From Arsukibacterium ikkense (GTDB lineage: Bacteria > Pseudomonadota > Gammaproteobacteria > Enterobacterales > Alteromonadaceae): DNA of 64,000 nt. A program made the position numbers and the translations under genes. Positions 28,817 to 38,534 of the stretch are shown here, one piece after another. The number at the start of each line of letters is the position of its first letter. Position 1 is the first letter of the stretch. Under the pieces are notes generated by a model that did not search any database, was not told the DNA's origin, and was given only the letters and a program-made list of their open reading frames with translations. Where the stretch lies: contig NZ_LAHO01000001.1 of NCBI RefSeq assembly GCF_000987775.1, positions 124,001-188,000 of the forward strand, in the 5' to 3' direction.

Positions 28817-29698
28817 TTAATAAAGTTTTGCGCCCCAGCCCAGTTTGTTGCGCAGTACATGGTAGTAGCTGTAACCGGGTGGGTGCACTAAGCGCAGTGG
28901 TGTTGGGTGTTTGCGGATATAAATCTCATCGCCGGGCATCACCGCCAGGATCACATGGCTGTCACAGCTTATTTGCAGGTGGGCGTCGTTGCTGTCGGCC
29001 ACTTTCAAACATATTTCACTGTTACCGGCAACCACCAGCGGTCGGCTACTTAAGGTATGCGGAAACATCGGTACCAGGCACATCGCATCCAGATCAGGGG
29101 TCAGGATAGGGCCGCCGCCAGACAGCGAGTATGCCGTTGAGCCGGTAGGGGTGCTGATGATCAGGCCGTCGGAACGCTGGCTGTAGACAAACTCGTTATT
29201 GATGTAGGCTTCAAATTCAATCATATGCGCCACTTTGTCGGCGTGCAGCACGGCTTCATTTACCGCACTGTTACTGCTTTTGATGCTGCCATGGCGATGG
29301 ACTGAGATTTCCAGCAGGTTTCTTTTTTCGGTGACAAAGTTACCATCCAGTACATCAGACAGCGGCTGCTCGAAATACTCCGGCGCCAAATCGGTTAAAA
29401 AGCCTAAATTACCACGGTTTACCCCCAGCACCGCCACATCAAAGCGCGCCAGTACCCGGGCCGCACCAAGCATATTGCCATCCCCCCCTACTACTATAGC
29501 CAGGTCGCAGGTTTTACCCAGATCGACCAAATCAAGAATTTTTGCATCAGTCAGCGCTAGCGACTGCGCCACCCGTTCTTCGACGAAGACATCGAGGCCT
29601 TTGGCGCTTAAAAAATGATACAGGCTGACCAGCGTATGGTTAGCGCCCTGATGATTGGGTTTTCCGATCAGGCCAATTTTAGTAAAAGCATGACTCAT
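28817..29698 (-). CDS. nadK: NAD kinase
   Basis: A 293-residue enzyme that makes NADP+ from NAD+ and ATP. The [11 protein letters not shown] motif and the [25 protein letters not shown] block are diagnostic. The start at 29698 ([19 protein letters not shown]) is preceded by AGGA and gives the E. coli length of about 292; an upstream start adds 20 residues with no family support. It is divergent from hrcA. Confidence 0.96.
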   Translation of the reverse strand: MSHAFTKIGLIGKPNHQGANHTLVSLYHFLSAKGLDVFVEERVAQSLALTDAKILDLVDLGKTCDLAIVVGGDGNMLGAARVLARFDVAVLGVNRGNLGFLTDLAPEYFEQPLSDVLDGNFVTEKRNLLEISVHRHGSIKSSNSAVNEAVLHADKVAHMIEFEAYINNEFVYSQRSDGLIISTPTGSTAYSLSGGGPILTPDLDAMCLVPMFPHTLSSRPLVVAGNSEICLKVADSNDAHLQISCDSHVILAVMPGDEIYIRKHPTPLRLVHPPGYSYYHVLRNKLGWGAKLY

Positions 29699-29783
29699 AG
29701 TGAGGTTCCTGGCTGGCATTTTGCCAGTATAGCGGCCTCGCTGGCCGGCGACCAGCATCAGCGCTATTTTAGTGATTTATCAA

Positions 29784-29811
29784 CTTGATATTGCCAGTTT
29801 AACCCCCAGAT
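29784..29811 (+). promoter_or_regulatory. Sigma-32-like promoter before hrcA
   Basis: CTTGAT, a 14-base spacer and CCCCAGAT, 33 bp before the hrcA start. This is close to the heat-shock consensus CTTGAA...CCCCATNT, and the spacer equals that of the grpE promoter. Confidence 0.65.
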
Positions 29812-29844
29812 CACTAAGTAACACTGAACAAGGTAATAAGCAGT

Positions 29845-30873
29845 ATGGCGGTGGCGCTAAGCAGGGCAGAACTGATTTTAAAGCTGATTGTTGAACAATA
29901 CCTGGCCGATGGTTTGCCGGTATCCAGTAAGCTTATCGCTGAAAATCAGGCTTTGGCGGTCAGTTCAGCAACAGTGCGTAACACCATGGTGCAGCTGGAG
30001 CAGCAGGGCTTCATCCGTTCACCGCACACCTCTGCCGGCCGGGTACCAACTACCAGCGGCATTCGGTTATTTATTGATAAAATGCTGACCATGCAGCCGC
30101 TTAGTAGCCGCTGGCAAGCCGAAATTCAGCGCCGGCTGGTGCCTACTCTGCCGGTGTCATTACTGTGCCAGCAAGCCGGCCAGTTGCTGACCAACCTGAC
30201 CGGTTGTGTCGCCATAGTGAGTGCGCCCAAAGCCAGTGGCCGCGAAGTGCGGCAAATTGATCTGGTGCGCCTCACCAGTGACCGTTTGTTGCTAGTGGTG
30301 ATTGATGAAGATGGCGATATTCTGCACCGGGTGCTTGATTGCGCTCAAAGCATCGACAGCGCTACCTTGGGTAAAGTGCTGTGTTTATTGAACGCAGCCC
30401 TTGCCAATGGCCAGTGGCAGGATGGTATTGCCCGGCTGGCCGGCATCGCCAGAAACGAAAGCGGTTGCAGCCAGTTACTGATCAACAGCGTGCTGGGGCA
30501 ACTTAGTCTGGATGAGTTTTTGCAGCATCAGCCACTTATTTTTGGTCAGCACCAATTATTATTGAGCCCGGAATATCAGCAAAATCCGGCGCTGCAGCAA
30601 GTGTTTCAAATGCTGGAGCAGCCGGCGGGCTTAATTAATTTGCTGCAAAGTGTTACCACTGATGAGCACCCGAAACTTATTCTGGGTAAAGAATCTGGTT
30701 TTATTGAATTGGCGCCGGTGAGTGTCATTAGTCAGCGTTACCAAACCACGCCGCATCGGTTTATTGCCTTACTGGGCCCGCGGCGGATGAACTATGCCCG
30801 GCTGGTGCCATTAGTGGAAGCGTGTGCCCATCGCTTAAATTTAAACTTGAATCGACAGATTCCATCCCCATAA
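29845..30873 (+). CDS. hrcA: Heat-inducible repressor HrcA
   Basis: A 342-residue repressor. The N-terminal winged helix reads [55 protein letters not shown] and is followed by a GAF-like regulatory domain. HrcA normally binds CIRCE elements at groE and dnaK operons and is tuned by GroEL. No CIRCE repeat is visible in this window, so its targets are elsewhere. It is followed by grpE after 29 bp. E. coli lacks this gene. Confidence 0.95.
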   Translation: MAVALSRAELILKLIVEQYLADGLPVSSKLIAENQALAVSSATVRNTMVQLEQQGFIRSPHTSAGRVPTTSGIRLFIDKMLTMQPLSSRWQAEIQRRLVPTLPVSLLCQQAGQLLTNLTGCVAIVSAPKASGREVRQIDLVRLTSDRLLLVVIDEDGDILHRVLDCAQSIDSATLGKVLCLLNAALANGQWQDGIARLAGIARNESGCSQLLINSVLGQLSLDEFLQHQPLIFGQHQLLLSPEYQQNPALQQVFQMLEQPAGLINLLQSVTTDEHPKLILGKESGFIELAPVSVISQRYQTTPHRFIALLGPRRMNYARLVPLVEACAHRLNLNLNRQIPSP

Positions 30874-30874
30874 T
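30846..30874 (+). promoter_or_regulatory. Sigma-32 promoter for grpE inside the hrcA 3' end
   Basis: CTTGAA (30846-30851), a 14-base spacer and CCCCATAAT (30866-30874). It matches the E. coli heat-shock consensus very well. The elements overlap the last hrcA codons, about 29 bp before the grpE ATG. Confidence 0.85.
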
Positions 30875-30902
30875 AGACCTACTTTCATTTGGAGTAGTTA
30901 GC

Positions 30903-31496
30903 ATGACAGAGCAAGCAAAGCCGAACGAGCAGGCTGAACAGATTAAGCAAGACAACCCCGCAGCAGAAGGCCCTGCCAATGAACACGCCGATACCGTGGA
31001 ATTGTCTGGTGAGCAAGCCATTATTGCAAAGCTGGAAACGGAACTGGCTCAGGCTCAGGCTAAACTGGCTGAGCAGCAGGACTTAATGCTGCGAATTAAA
31101 GCCGATGCAGACAATGCCCGTCGTCGTGCCAGCCAGGACGTGGAAAAAGCCCATAAATTTGCTCTGGAAAAGTTTGCTGGTGATTTATTACCGGTAGTGG
31201 ATAACCTGGAGCGGGCGCTGGCGTTTATTAACCGCGAAGATGAAGCTTTTAGCGGCATTATTGAAGGCGTAGAGCTAACGATGAAGAGCTTCCTGGATAC
31301 CGTAGCGAAATACGGTGTGCAGCAAATTGACCCACAAGGCCAGCCATTTAACCCGGACCAACATCAGGCGATGACCATTCAGCCGTCAGCTGACGTGGCA
31401 CCGAATACCGTGACGTTTGTGATGCAAAAAGGCTATGAGTTAAATGGCCGTTTGTTGCGCCCGGCGATGGTGGGTGTGTCAAAAGCACCAGAGTAA
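30903..31496 (+). CDS. grpE: Nucleotide exchange factor GrpE
   Basis: A 197-residue DnaK cochaperone. An acidic N-terminus and long coiled coil (about 38-80) lead into [34 protein letters not shown], and the beta-wing [40 protein letters not shown] carries the PROSITE-type signature. The start is ATG 30903, the first in frame after a weak GGAG. dnaK and dnaJ do not follow; a strong terminator ends the unit. Confidence 0.96.
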   Translation: MTEQAKPNEQAEQIKQDNPAAEGPANEHADTVELSGEQAIIAKLETELAQAQAKLAEQQDLMLRIKADADNARRRASQDVEKAHKFALEKFAGDLLPVVDNLERALAFINREDEAFSGIIEGVELTMKSFLDTVAKYGVQQIDPQGQPFNPDQHQAMTIQPSADVAPNTVTFVMQKGYELNGRLLRPAMVGVSKAPE

Positions 31497-31506
31497 ATGA
31501 ACTAAT

Positions 31507-31532
31507 AAAAAACCGGCGAAAGCCGGTTTTTT
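31507..31532 (+). terminator. Rho-independent terminator of grpE
   Basis: AAAAAACCGGC-GAAA-GCCGGTTTTTT: 11-bp stem, GNRA-like tetraloop and T-run, 10 bp after the grpE stop. The A-run on the other side makes it usable from both directions. Confidence 0.93.
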
Positions 31533-31537
31533 ATTTG

Positions 31538-31869
31538 TTATAACAGCTCCCGATAGATGTAAGCGGCCAATGGGTGCTGCTGCGCTTTTAAATCGCGGAT
31601 AAAAAACTGGGCCATTTTGCTGGCGCCCTGCACGCTAAGGTGGGTGTTGTCCTGGGTGCCATCCGGGAATTTGGCATAAAGATCCGCTGGCCCCAGCCCC
31701 GCTCCGGGTAGGCCAGGTTGGGCTTATCAGACATGGTCGAATCACCCACCAGATGCAGCGTTACCGGTTGCAAGGCTTTGGGGGCCTGCTCATCAGCTCT
31801 TAGTGGCTGCAGACTTAGTGGCAGCATAAAAAGCGATAACAACATTGCGTAGCGCAGAAAATCAGACAT
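31538..31869 (-). pseudogene. Remnant of a GDSL rhamnogalacturonan/pectin acetylesterase
   Basis: The 5' part encodes a signal peptide and the GDSL block I VTLHLVGDSTMSDKPNLAYPERGWGQ, the usual start of rhamnogalacturonan acetylesterases. About 20 codons later the frame runs into unrelated residues and stops at 31588. A different frame of the same strand then encodes FPDGTQDNTHLSVQGASKMAQFF, the C-terminal catalytic Asp-x-x-His block, ending at 31538. Intact relatives are around 250 residues, so roughly 400 bp from the middle have been lost and the ends joined out of frame. The AGGA ribosome site and signal sequence are intact. An active esterase is not expected. Confidence 0.85.
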
Positions 31870-31884
31870 TAGGGTATTCCTGTT

Positions 31885-31908
31885 AAAAAAGAGCCGGCTT
31901 GCGCCGGC
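31885..31908 (-). terminator. Terminator after the DUF4861-GH105 gene
   Basis: GCCGGC-loop-GCCGGC followed on the minus strand by TCTTTTTT, 18 bp after the stop codon. Confidence 0.85.
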
Positions 31909-31926
31909 CCAAACTTAGGAAGAAGG

Positions 31927-34413
31927 TTATTGCGCCTGATAGCCCAGTAATTTTGCCATTTGCACCGCCGCCATAATAAAGGGGCCATTGGCTTTGGCAT
32001 CGTTGCGAAACAGTGGCTCGCTCATATAATACTGATAACTGCCATCGCGACCAAAACCCAGGCCCGCCACCTGCACGGTATTAACCAGGCTGATAGTGCT
32101 ATCGGGGTGTACCAGCACAAACTCATGCAGCAAGCCGTTAAACGCTTTGTCTGCCGTGGCGCGATAGCGCTCTGGCAAATAGCCTTTGTTTAATGCCTTG
32201 GTGTAAAAGTAGCTGAACATCGCACTGGCCGACGATTCCAGATAGTTGCCCGCCGCCCCGGGCTGGTCGAGGATCTGATACCAGACGCCACTGGCCGGGT
32301 CCTGATATTTTTGCAGAGTGGCGGCAATATCGGTGATCATCTGCAGCAACGGCTGGCGCAGCTCGGTTTGCTCAGCCGGGATATAATCTAAAACATCCAC
32401 CAGTGCCATGGTCAGCCAGCCAAAGCCGCGGCCCCAGAAGTGCGGTGATAAACCTGTTTCTTTATCGGCCCACACTTGCTGTTTGGCTTCATCCCAGGCG
32501 TGATAATACAAGCCGGTGTTGCTGTCGCGAAGTTTGTCGCGGGTCAGGGTAAATTCTTTTACCACTTCTGTTAAGCCGCTGCCATTTTCAAATTCTGTGG
32601 TATAAAAGGCGTAAAAGGGCATCCCCATATAAACGCCATCCAGCCATAACTGGTGCGGGTAAATTTTCTTGTGCCAGAAGGCACCGTCTTTGGTACGGGG
32701 GTGTTCGGTAATTTGCCGGCGCATTAAATCCAGCGCCTGGCGAAACCCGGGCTTGGGCGTGTTTAAGTATTCACGCAGTAATATATTGCCGGTGTTTAAG
32801 CTGTCGATATTGTATTTATTTATATCGTAGGTGTGAATATTGCCATCTTCGGTTATAAAAGAAGCGACCACATCACTGACTAGCTGTTGCCATGTTGGGT
32901 TCGGTTTTAGCTGGTGTAAATCGTCAAAAGCCTGCAGCATCAAGCCGGTGGTATATTCCCAGGTCGCTGGACGCTTGCGCTCAAAGTCCCAGCCACCATA
33001 ACGGTACTGCGGAATTTGCCGGATCATTTCGCTCTGTGCCAGGTGCTCAGCCCAGTACAGCGCCCGTTCGGCGGTTAATGGCTCAGCCAGCGCGGCCTGC
33101 GTAGCGGCCGTATTCAGACGCTGGCGTGGGGTTAAAGTCAGTTGTTCAATTTGTTGCTCTAAATAGCTGATAAACGCCGCTTCAGTTTGAATACCGTTTG
33201 GCTCGCCGTCCCAGGCGGCTAAAAAGTAATATTCCTGCTGCTTTGCTGCCGCGCGTAATACGGCGACATGGCTGCTGTCATCTTCGGTTTGCTGTAGCAG
33301 TTGGCCGCGTTTAAACAGCAATGCCATACCTAACTTGCTGTCTGGCGCTGACAGGCTTTGCTGGCCCCAGGTGGCGATATATGTCCAGGCATGACCGGTA
33401 ATATCCATGTTGCCTTGCAGCAGTTTGGTATCAGGCAGCTTTACCAGGCCTATGGCGATATTCGCCAGCGGCTCAGATAAATTCAGCCGGGTATGTACCA
33501 GACGGCTGCCTGCTGTCATGCTTAAATCGGCAGTTAAATCCAGGGTTTTACCGGCAATTTGCCAGTCTCGATACTGAATTTGCAAGGCTGAGTACAGCGG
33601 ACCGTTTTCAATCACTTTAGCGGTATGCTGGCCAACGGTTGATACCAGTTGCACCTGCTGGCCATCCCAGTAACCATAACTCCCGGCACCGAGCGATTTA
33701 CCTACTTTTAAAATATCCATGCCCCAGTCTGCCATCTCGTGGTACGACTGATAGCCATCTTGGCCAACATTTTGCAGCACTAAGTCAGTCGTTTTCTTGC
33801 CAAAGATATCAAAGCCGTTGCGCCAGTCGAGATAAATCCGGTAGCCCACCTTGTCTGATTCAATACCCGGGCCTTCATAGCGGATCCACTCCGAATGGTC
33901 GGTATACTGGGCCGGCGGGGAGAGCTCCGTCACATTTTGAAAGGTACCACCAATATATTTGGCGTTTTGCCACTGGCCGCCCACTTTATGGGATATTTCA
34001 GCCTGAGTACGCGCGGGCCAGTTACTTGCAGCAAACAGGCCGGGGTTGTTTTCAATATGCAGGCTCTGCCGGCTGGCGCCAGCCAACGCTAATGGCACAA
34101 AGAGGGTATCGGCCTGGCCATCGCCGGCACGGTCAATCAGCTGCGAGGGGATAAGTTCACCCTCAACAGTTGCCACCAACGCCTGAGCCTCTGTCGCTGC
34201 CAGGCCTAAATCGGCAAAGGGAATATACAGGCTTTCAGTGCGGGCAAAGCTGGAAGGGTTGGCCACCTCCAGGCTGGCAACAGAGCCGGCCGCATGCTCC
34301 GTAGCATTGGCAGCAGTTGCGGTTTGTTGCTGGCCGGGCGGCGTCGCCGGGTTGCAGCCTGCCAGCAATGCCAGGCTTATCGCAGCCAATGAATATCGAA
34401 TACGCTTGTTCAC
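31927..34413 (-). CDS. Lipoprotein fusing DUF4861 to a GH105 unsaturated glucuronyl/galacturonyl hydrolase
   Basis: An 828-residue lipoprotein (lipobox LLAGC at about residues 16-20). The N-terminal half, to about 420, has the DUF4861 pattern (IPFADLGL..., YIGGTFQNVTELSPPAQYTDHSEWIRYEGPG, YHEMADWGMDILKVGKSLGAG). The C-terminal half (about 445-828) is GH105/GH88-like: RYGGWDFERKRPATWEYTTGLM, then WHKKIYPHQLWLDGVYMGMPFYA with a probable catalytic Asp, and FWGRGFGWLTMALVDVLDY. GH105 enzymes hydrate the 4,5-double bond of unsaturated uronyl ends left by lyases, releasing 5-keto sugars for KduI. The two parts are usually separate proteins. It lies in the pectin locus behind the TonB receptor. Confidence 0.85.
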   Translation of the reverse strand: MNKRIRYSLAAISLALLAGCNPATPPGQQQTATAANATEHAAGSVASLEVANPSSFARTESLYIPFADLGLAATEAQALVATVEGELIPSQLIDRAGDGQADTLFVPLALAGASRQSLHIENNPGLFAASNWPARTQAEISHKVGGQWQNAKYIGGTFQNVTELSPPAQYTDHSEWIRYEGPGIESDKVGYRIYLDWRNGFDIFGKKTTDLVLQNVGQDGYQSYHEMADWGMDILKVGKSLGAGSYGYWDGQQVQLVSTVGQHTAKVIENGPLYSALQIQYRDWQIAGKTLDLTADLSMTAGSRLVHTRLNLSEPLANIAIGLVKLPDTKLLQGNMDITGHAWTYIATWGQQSLSAPDSKLGMALLFKRGQLLQQTEDDSSHVAVLRAAAKQQEYYFLAAWDGEPNGIQTEAAFISYLEQQIEQLTLTPRQRLNTAATQAALAEPLTAERALYWAEHLAQSEMIRQIPQYRYGGWDFERKRPATWEYTTGLMLQAFDDLHQLKPNPTWQQLVSDVVASFITEDGNIHTYDINKYNIDSLNTGNILLREYLNTPKPGFRQALDLMRRQITEHPRTKDGAFWHKKIYPHQLWLDGVYMGMPFYAFYTTEFENGSGLTEVVKEFTLTRDKLRDSNTGLYYHAWDEAKQQVWADKETGLSPHFWGRGFGWLTMALVDVLDYIPAEQTELRQPLLQMITDIAATLQKYQDPASGVWYQILDQPGAAGNYLESSASAMFSYFYTKALNKGYLPERYRATADKAFNGLLHEFVLVHPDSTISLVNTVQVAGLGFGRDGSYQYYMSEPLFRNDAKANGPFIMAAVQMAKLLGYQAQ

Positions 34414-34523
34414 AATACAACACCTGTTTAATTAATCCGGCGATCCATCAGAAAAAAATCGGGCCGTCCCTGGCGCACGAAGGTTATAAGCAACCGCCCC
34501 GGGGGGAGGCTGGTCGCCGGGAG

Positions 34524-34548
34524 AAAAAAGCAGGCCGTAACAGCCTGC
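34524..34548 (-). terminator. Terminator after the TonB receptor gene
   Basis: GCAGGC-7-base loop-GCCTGC followed by TTTTTTCTC on the minus strand, 10 bp after the receptor stop. It separates the receptor from the DUF4861-GH105 gene. Confidence 0.8.
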
Positions 34549-34557
34549 TACTAAGCG

Positions 34558-37329
34558 TTAGAACTTATATTGAGCACCCAGATAGTACTGGCGGCCAGTA
34601 GCGTGCAGATAGGTTAAGCGGTTGCCGCTGGAGTCAACCCACTGATCGTCTACTTCATCCGTTAAGTTAAGCGCTTCAAAGCTCACTTTCCACTGGTCGG
34701 TCAATTGATAAGATAGCGCTGCATCGACATTGCGGGTCGAGTTAGTACCTTCCATATCGTTGTTGTTGCGGCCCAGGGCATTGGTTAAGTATTTATCACG
34801 GTAAGCCATCGATACCCGCGCACTGAATTTTTCATCTTCATAATACAGCGTTGCGCTGTGGGTATTTTGTGATAAGCCCTGTAAATCACGAGTGACTAAT
34901 ACCTGGCCATCGGCATTTACGTAATCCAGCTGGGCTTTAACGTAGGTAAAGTTACCAATAAAACCAAAGCGATCCCAGAATTCCGGCAGGAAAGTAAAGG
35001 GCATCTGGTACTGTATTTCAAAACCATATAAATCACCACCAGGGCCGTTTAACGGTGTATTGGTATCCCATTGATCGTTTTCAGTACAGCCGGTTGCTGC
35101 ACCATAACCCGGGCCAGCATTGCAGGCATCGATAGCCGCCTGAATGGGTAAACCGGTTTCGGTGAACGGTTTAGTTTCGCGCAGGCCTTGCACATAGCTG
35201 TCAATTTCTTTGCGGAACACCGCTAAGCCCAGCAAGGATTCATTGTCAAAATACAGCTCTAAGCCCAAATCATATGTTTTCGCTTTGGTCGGCTCCAGCG
35301 TGGGGTTGCCGCCACTGATGCTGCGGGCACCACCTGATACTGAGACTGACACGTTAGGGCGGATACTGCCCAAACCAGCGCGGGCCATGACTTCGGCATA
35401 GCCAAAGCGGATGATGACATCATCCATCGGTTCAAACACCAGATTCAAGGATGGTAAAAACTCGTCATAGTCGTGCTTTGCTGTGACCAGGGTTTGCGCA
35501 CCGCCAATGGTAGCCCAGGCTGTTGATGACTGATCAGTTCGCACATAACGGCCGCCAACATCGCCTCGAATGGTGGTGTCGCCTAATTCGGTTTCAAAAG
35601 CCAGTTGCAGGTATGCGCCTAACGTCTTTTCTTCGGCTGAGTAGTTGTCTACCCGGCGAAAATCGGTACTGACAGCGAAGTCACCGGTATTACTGTAAAT
35701 GTTGTAGCGGGCGTCGATAGCGGCCAAATCGGGTATTAACCAGGCACCTTGTGAACCCAGGCCTGAATCATAGCTGGCAATTAAATCCGGGGTCATTTCT
35801 ATGCCGGCAGTGTTCTCAGAGCGGCGGCGGGCTTCGCGGGTTTCAAATTCAAAGGTTTTATAGTGTAAGCCACCGCGTAAGGTCAGGCTTTCGCTCAAGA
35901 CATATTCCAGGTTTAGGGCCGCATTATCAAAGGTGTTTTCCGCGCTAAGAGGGCGCAAGCGTACGCTGTTGGTTGCCCAGCCCACCGGGTTGTATACCTC
36001 TGCACCAAACAGTAACTCAGGCGCAGCGCGTTTGCCGCCGCGGTAGTCATAGCTAAAATTAACACCACGTTTCTCCATAACAATGGTCGTTTGCACCGGA
36101 TTATCAAATTCAGACTTAGCACGGCCTATCATGCCGTCAATTTTTAAATCATCGGTCAGCTGATGCTGCGCTGACAGGGTAAACTGCAGAAAGTCGGTAG
36201 ATAATTCATCGTAGCGGTTTTCATTGCGCACCACAGCATTTTCAAACGAAGCATAAGTAACGGTGTTAGTATTATCGACTTCATAATCCAGCACATTCAT
36301 CGCAGCGCCAATGGCGTTGTTATTTAAAATGCCCTGGGTAAATACTTCGTTCCGGGTTGAGTCGTCTTTAGAGTATAAAATATCCAGATTAAAACGGGTT
36401 TCCATACTGGGCCGGAATTCGAACGCCGCTGCAGCGCCAGTGCGTTTTACATTGTGGGTGTAGGAATCATAACGCGGTAAGCGAGGGCGGAAGCCATCGT
36501 TAATTGCCTGTAGCTCAGGCGCATCGGCAACGCCACGGTAACTGCCAAAATCGTTGCTATTATCCCAACGCACTGTACTGGCGCCTTCATCCAGAATATT
36601 CCGTTCAGAGAATGCCGCAGAAATCAGATAACCGAAGGTGCGATCATCATTGATATTACTAAATAAAAATGAGCCTTTAGGATCGATTTCTTCTGATTTA
36701 TCGTTGTAACCTGCCTGTATATTAGCGGCGAAGGTCAGGCCGTCATAATCAAATGGCCGGGCGGTACGTAAATCTACCGTGGCGCCGAGTGAGCCTTCTT
36801 CTACGTTGGCAGAGGCGGTTTTACGTACTGTTAATTCGCTAAACAAATCAGAAGAGAAAGTATTAAAGTCAAAGCCACGGCCACGGTTGGCGCCACCAAC
36901 GGCATCGGTACCGCCGCTGGTTGATTGCGCTTCCATGCCATTAATCCGAACCCGGGTAAAATCCGGGCCTAAACCGCGCACCGAAATCTGCCGGCCTTCA
37001 CCGGCTACCCGGCTAATGGCGACGCCAGGAATGCGTTGTAATGATTCAGCTAAATTCAGATCCGGAAAGTCGGCAATATCTTCAGCTTTGATGGTGTCGG
37101 TAGAGCCGGTTTCAAAACGTTTCTGGTTTAAGGCACTGGCCAGACTACCGCGAAAGCTGCCCACTACTGAAATCACTTCAATCTCTTGTTCCTGCGCCTG
37201 TGCAGGAGTGGTTTCGTCAGTTTGCTGTGCCAGTAACGCCGGCGAGGCGCTAAGCAGCGTTGCCATACCAGCCAGTGTCAGTGCCCTTACCAGTTTGGTA
37301 GGGCGAAATTGCGTGTTGCGATAAGCCAT
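34558..37329 (-). CDS. TonB-dependent receptor, probably for oligogalacturonides
   Basis: A 923-residue outer-membrane transporter of the Xanthomonas/Caulobacter sugar-type class (TIGR01782). It has a signal peptide to about 34 and a TonB-box-like EIEVISVVGSFRGSL. The plug contains IKAEDIADFPDLNLAESLQRIPGVAISRVAGEGRQISVRGLGPDFTRVRINGMEA. The beta-barrel ends in LGAQYKF with a terminal Phe. A GAGGTG ribosome site is present. Pectin-fragment uptake is inferred from the neighbouring lyase, polygalacturonase and hexuronate genes and from two shared operator palindromes upstream. Confidence 0.92.
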   Translation of the reverse strand: MAYRNTQFRPTKLVRALTLAGMATLLSASPALLAQQTDETTPAQAQEQEIEVISVVGSFRGSLASALNQKRFETGSTDTIKAEDIADFPDLNLAESLQRIPGVAISRVAGEGRQISVRGLGPDFTRVRINGMEAQSTSGGTDAVGGANRGRGFDFNTFSSDLFSELTVRKTASANVEEGSLGATVDLRTARPFDYDGLTFAANIQAGYNDKSEEIDPKGSFLFSNINDDRTFGYLISAAFSERNILDEGASTVRWDNSNDFGSYRGVADAPELQAINDGFRPRLPRYDSYTHNVKRTGAAAAFEFRPSMETRFNLDILYSKDDSTRNEVFTQGILNNNAIGAAMNVLDYEVDNTNTVTYASFENAVVRNENRYDELSTDFLQFTLSAQHQLTDDLKIDGMIGRAKSEFDNPVQTTIVMEKRGVNFSYDYRGGKRAAPELLFGAEVYNPVGWATNSVRLRPLSAENTFDNAALNLEYVLSESLTLRGGLHYKTFEFETREARRRSENTAGIEMTPDLIASYDSGLGSQGAWLIPDLAAIDARYNIYSNTGDFAVSTDFRRVDNYSAEEKTLGAYLQLAFETELGDTTIRGDVGGRYVRTDQSSTAWATIGGAQTLVTAKHDYDEFLPSLNLVFEPMDDVIIRFGYAEVMARAGLGSIRPNVSVSVSGGARSISGGNPTLEPTKAKTYDLGLELYFDNESLLGLAVFRKEIDSYVQGLRETKPFTETGLPIQAAIDACNAGPGYGAATGCTENDQWDTNTPLNGPGGDLYGFEIQYQMPFTFLPEFWDRFGFIGNFTYVKAQLDYVNADGQVLVTRDLQGLSQNTHSATLYYEDEKFSARVSMAYRDKYLTNALGRNNNDMEGTNSTRNVDAALSYQLTDQWKVSFEALNLTDEVDDQWVDSSGNRLTYLHATGRQYYLGAQYKF

Positions 37330-37468
37330 TTGTGTTCACCTCGTCCTGATTTGTCTTGTTATCTTTGCCTGGGTCATGCCCGGCATTTTTCGATTTTGTC
37401 AGGAGCAAACCAGTTTGCTGCCTGTTGATTTGTTTGTTGCGTAATTCGTTTCTATACTAAGTTGGTGC

Positions 37469-37520
37469 TTTGTCTACCGGTGGCAAAAAAAGCTTGCAAT
37501 TTTGTGCCACCGATGGCAAA
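37469..37520. promoter_or_regulatory. Two LacI-type operators between TonB receptor and kduD
   Basis: The 418-bp gap between these divergent genes holds no other gene. O1 (37469-37488, TTTGTCTACC-GGTGGCAAAA) and O2 (37501-37520, TTTGTGCCACC-type left arm, GATGGCAAAA right arm) are CG-centred palindromes whose centres are 32 bp apart, three helical turns. They resemble the perfect copy TTGCCACCGGTGGCAA before the polygalacturonase gene. They lie about 140 bp before the receptor start. Confidence 0.75.
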
Positions 37521-37747
37521 AAGCTAACACCATCAACTAAAATCTGTCAATTAATGCTTTACATAAAATTAGTTTAAATTGTAACTAAAGCAAGCCAGGT
37601 TTTACTAAGTTGTTGTTTTATATGTGCTGTTGTGGCTGATTAAATTTTTGCACTGTTCCATATATGAACGATTTCATGCAAAAGCAGGCAAAGTCAAGCC
37701 GGCAGACAGTCACTATTCAGCCGTTATTTTAAAAATTGGAGGCAGCG

Positions 37748-38506
37748 ATGACAGCATTATTTTCCCTGACAGGACAGCGGGCTTTAGTTACCGGCGCCAG
37801 TCGCGGTTTAGGCCAGGCTATCGCAGTAGCGTTGGCAGCGGCAGGCGCTGAACTGATCTGCACCAGCTCGACAGCCAACGGCTGCGTGCAAACGCTGCAG
37901 AAGATTACCGAAGTGGGGGGTAAGGCCACAGTGATAGCCGCTGATTTAAGTGATGAGCAGGCAGTAGAACACCTGGCCGCAGCGGCGATGGCGCTGGGTC
38001 AGATTGATATTCTGGTGAACTGCGGCGGTACGATTTTCCGCGCCCCGGCGCATCAGTTTCCGATGAGTGAGTGGCATAAGGTGATGGCGGTAAATGTCGA
38101 TGCTGCCTTTTTACTCAGCCAGCGCCTGGGCGCGGCTATGATTGAGCGCAAGCGCGGTAAAATTATCAATATTGCGTCGATGCTGTCGTACAGCGGTGGT
38201 ATTACCGTACCCGCCTATACTGCCAGTAAACATGCGATAGCCGGTGTTACCAAGGCGCTGGCCAACGAGTGGGCGCAGCATAACATTCAGGTCAATGCGA
38301 TAGCCCCGGGCTATTTTCGCACCGATAACACCGCGGCACTGCAAGCTGACGTTGAGCGTAATGCGGCCATTACTGCCCGCATCCCCGCTGCGCGTTGGGG
38401 CGAGCCGGAAGATTTAGCCGGAGCTGCAGTATTTTTGGCGTCAAACGCCAGCGATTATGTCAACGGCCACGTGCTGGCCGTAGATGGCGGCTGGTTGGCG
38501 CGTTAA
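37748..38506 (+). CDS. kduD: 2-dehydro-3-deoxy-D-gluconate 5-dehydrogenase KduD
   Basis: A 252-residue short-chain dehydrogenase that reduces 2,5-diketo-3-deoxygluconate to KDG with NADH. The cofactor motif is TGASRGLG, the catalytic Ser is in SMLSYSGG, and Tyr-Lys in YTASK. The KduD-specific run reads ALANEWAQHNIQVNAIAPGYFRTDNTAAL and the end is VDGGWLAR. The ATG at 37748 is chosen over an upstream TTG because GGAGGC lies before it. It is followed by kduI after 28 bp; together they finish the unsaturated-uronate branch. Confidence 0.95.
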   Translation: MTALFSLTGQRALVTGASRGLGQAIAVALAAAGAELICTSSTANGCVQTLQKITEVGGKATVIAADLSDEQAVEHLAAAAMALGQIDILVNCGGTIFRAPAHQFPMSEWHKVMAVNVDAAFLLSQRLGAAMIERKRGKIINIASMLSYSGGITVPAYTASKHAIAGVTKALANEWAQHNIQVNAIAPGYFRTDNTAALQADVERNAAITARIPAARWGEPEDLAGAAVFLASNASDYVNGHVLAVDGGWLAR

Positions 38507-38534
38507 ACCCATTTAATTTGCAACAGAGGTATCT

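Noticed and set aside
33639..34154. 171-codon plus-strand frame inside the DUF4861-GH105 gene
   Set aside because: It is antisense to a clear protein domain, with no ribosome site or motif.
36779..37324. 181-codon frame antisense to the TonB receptor N-terminus
   Set aside because: It is a shadow of the receptor plug region; Ser/Arg-rich with no family resemblance.
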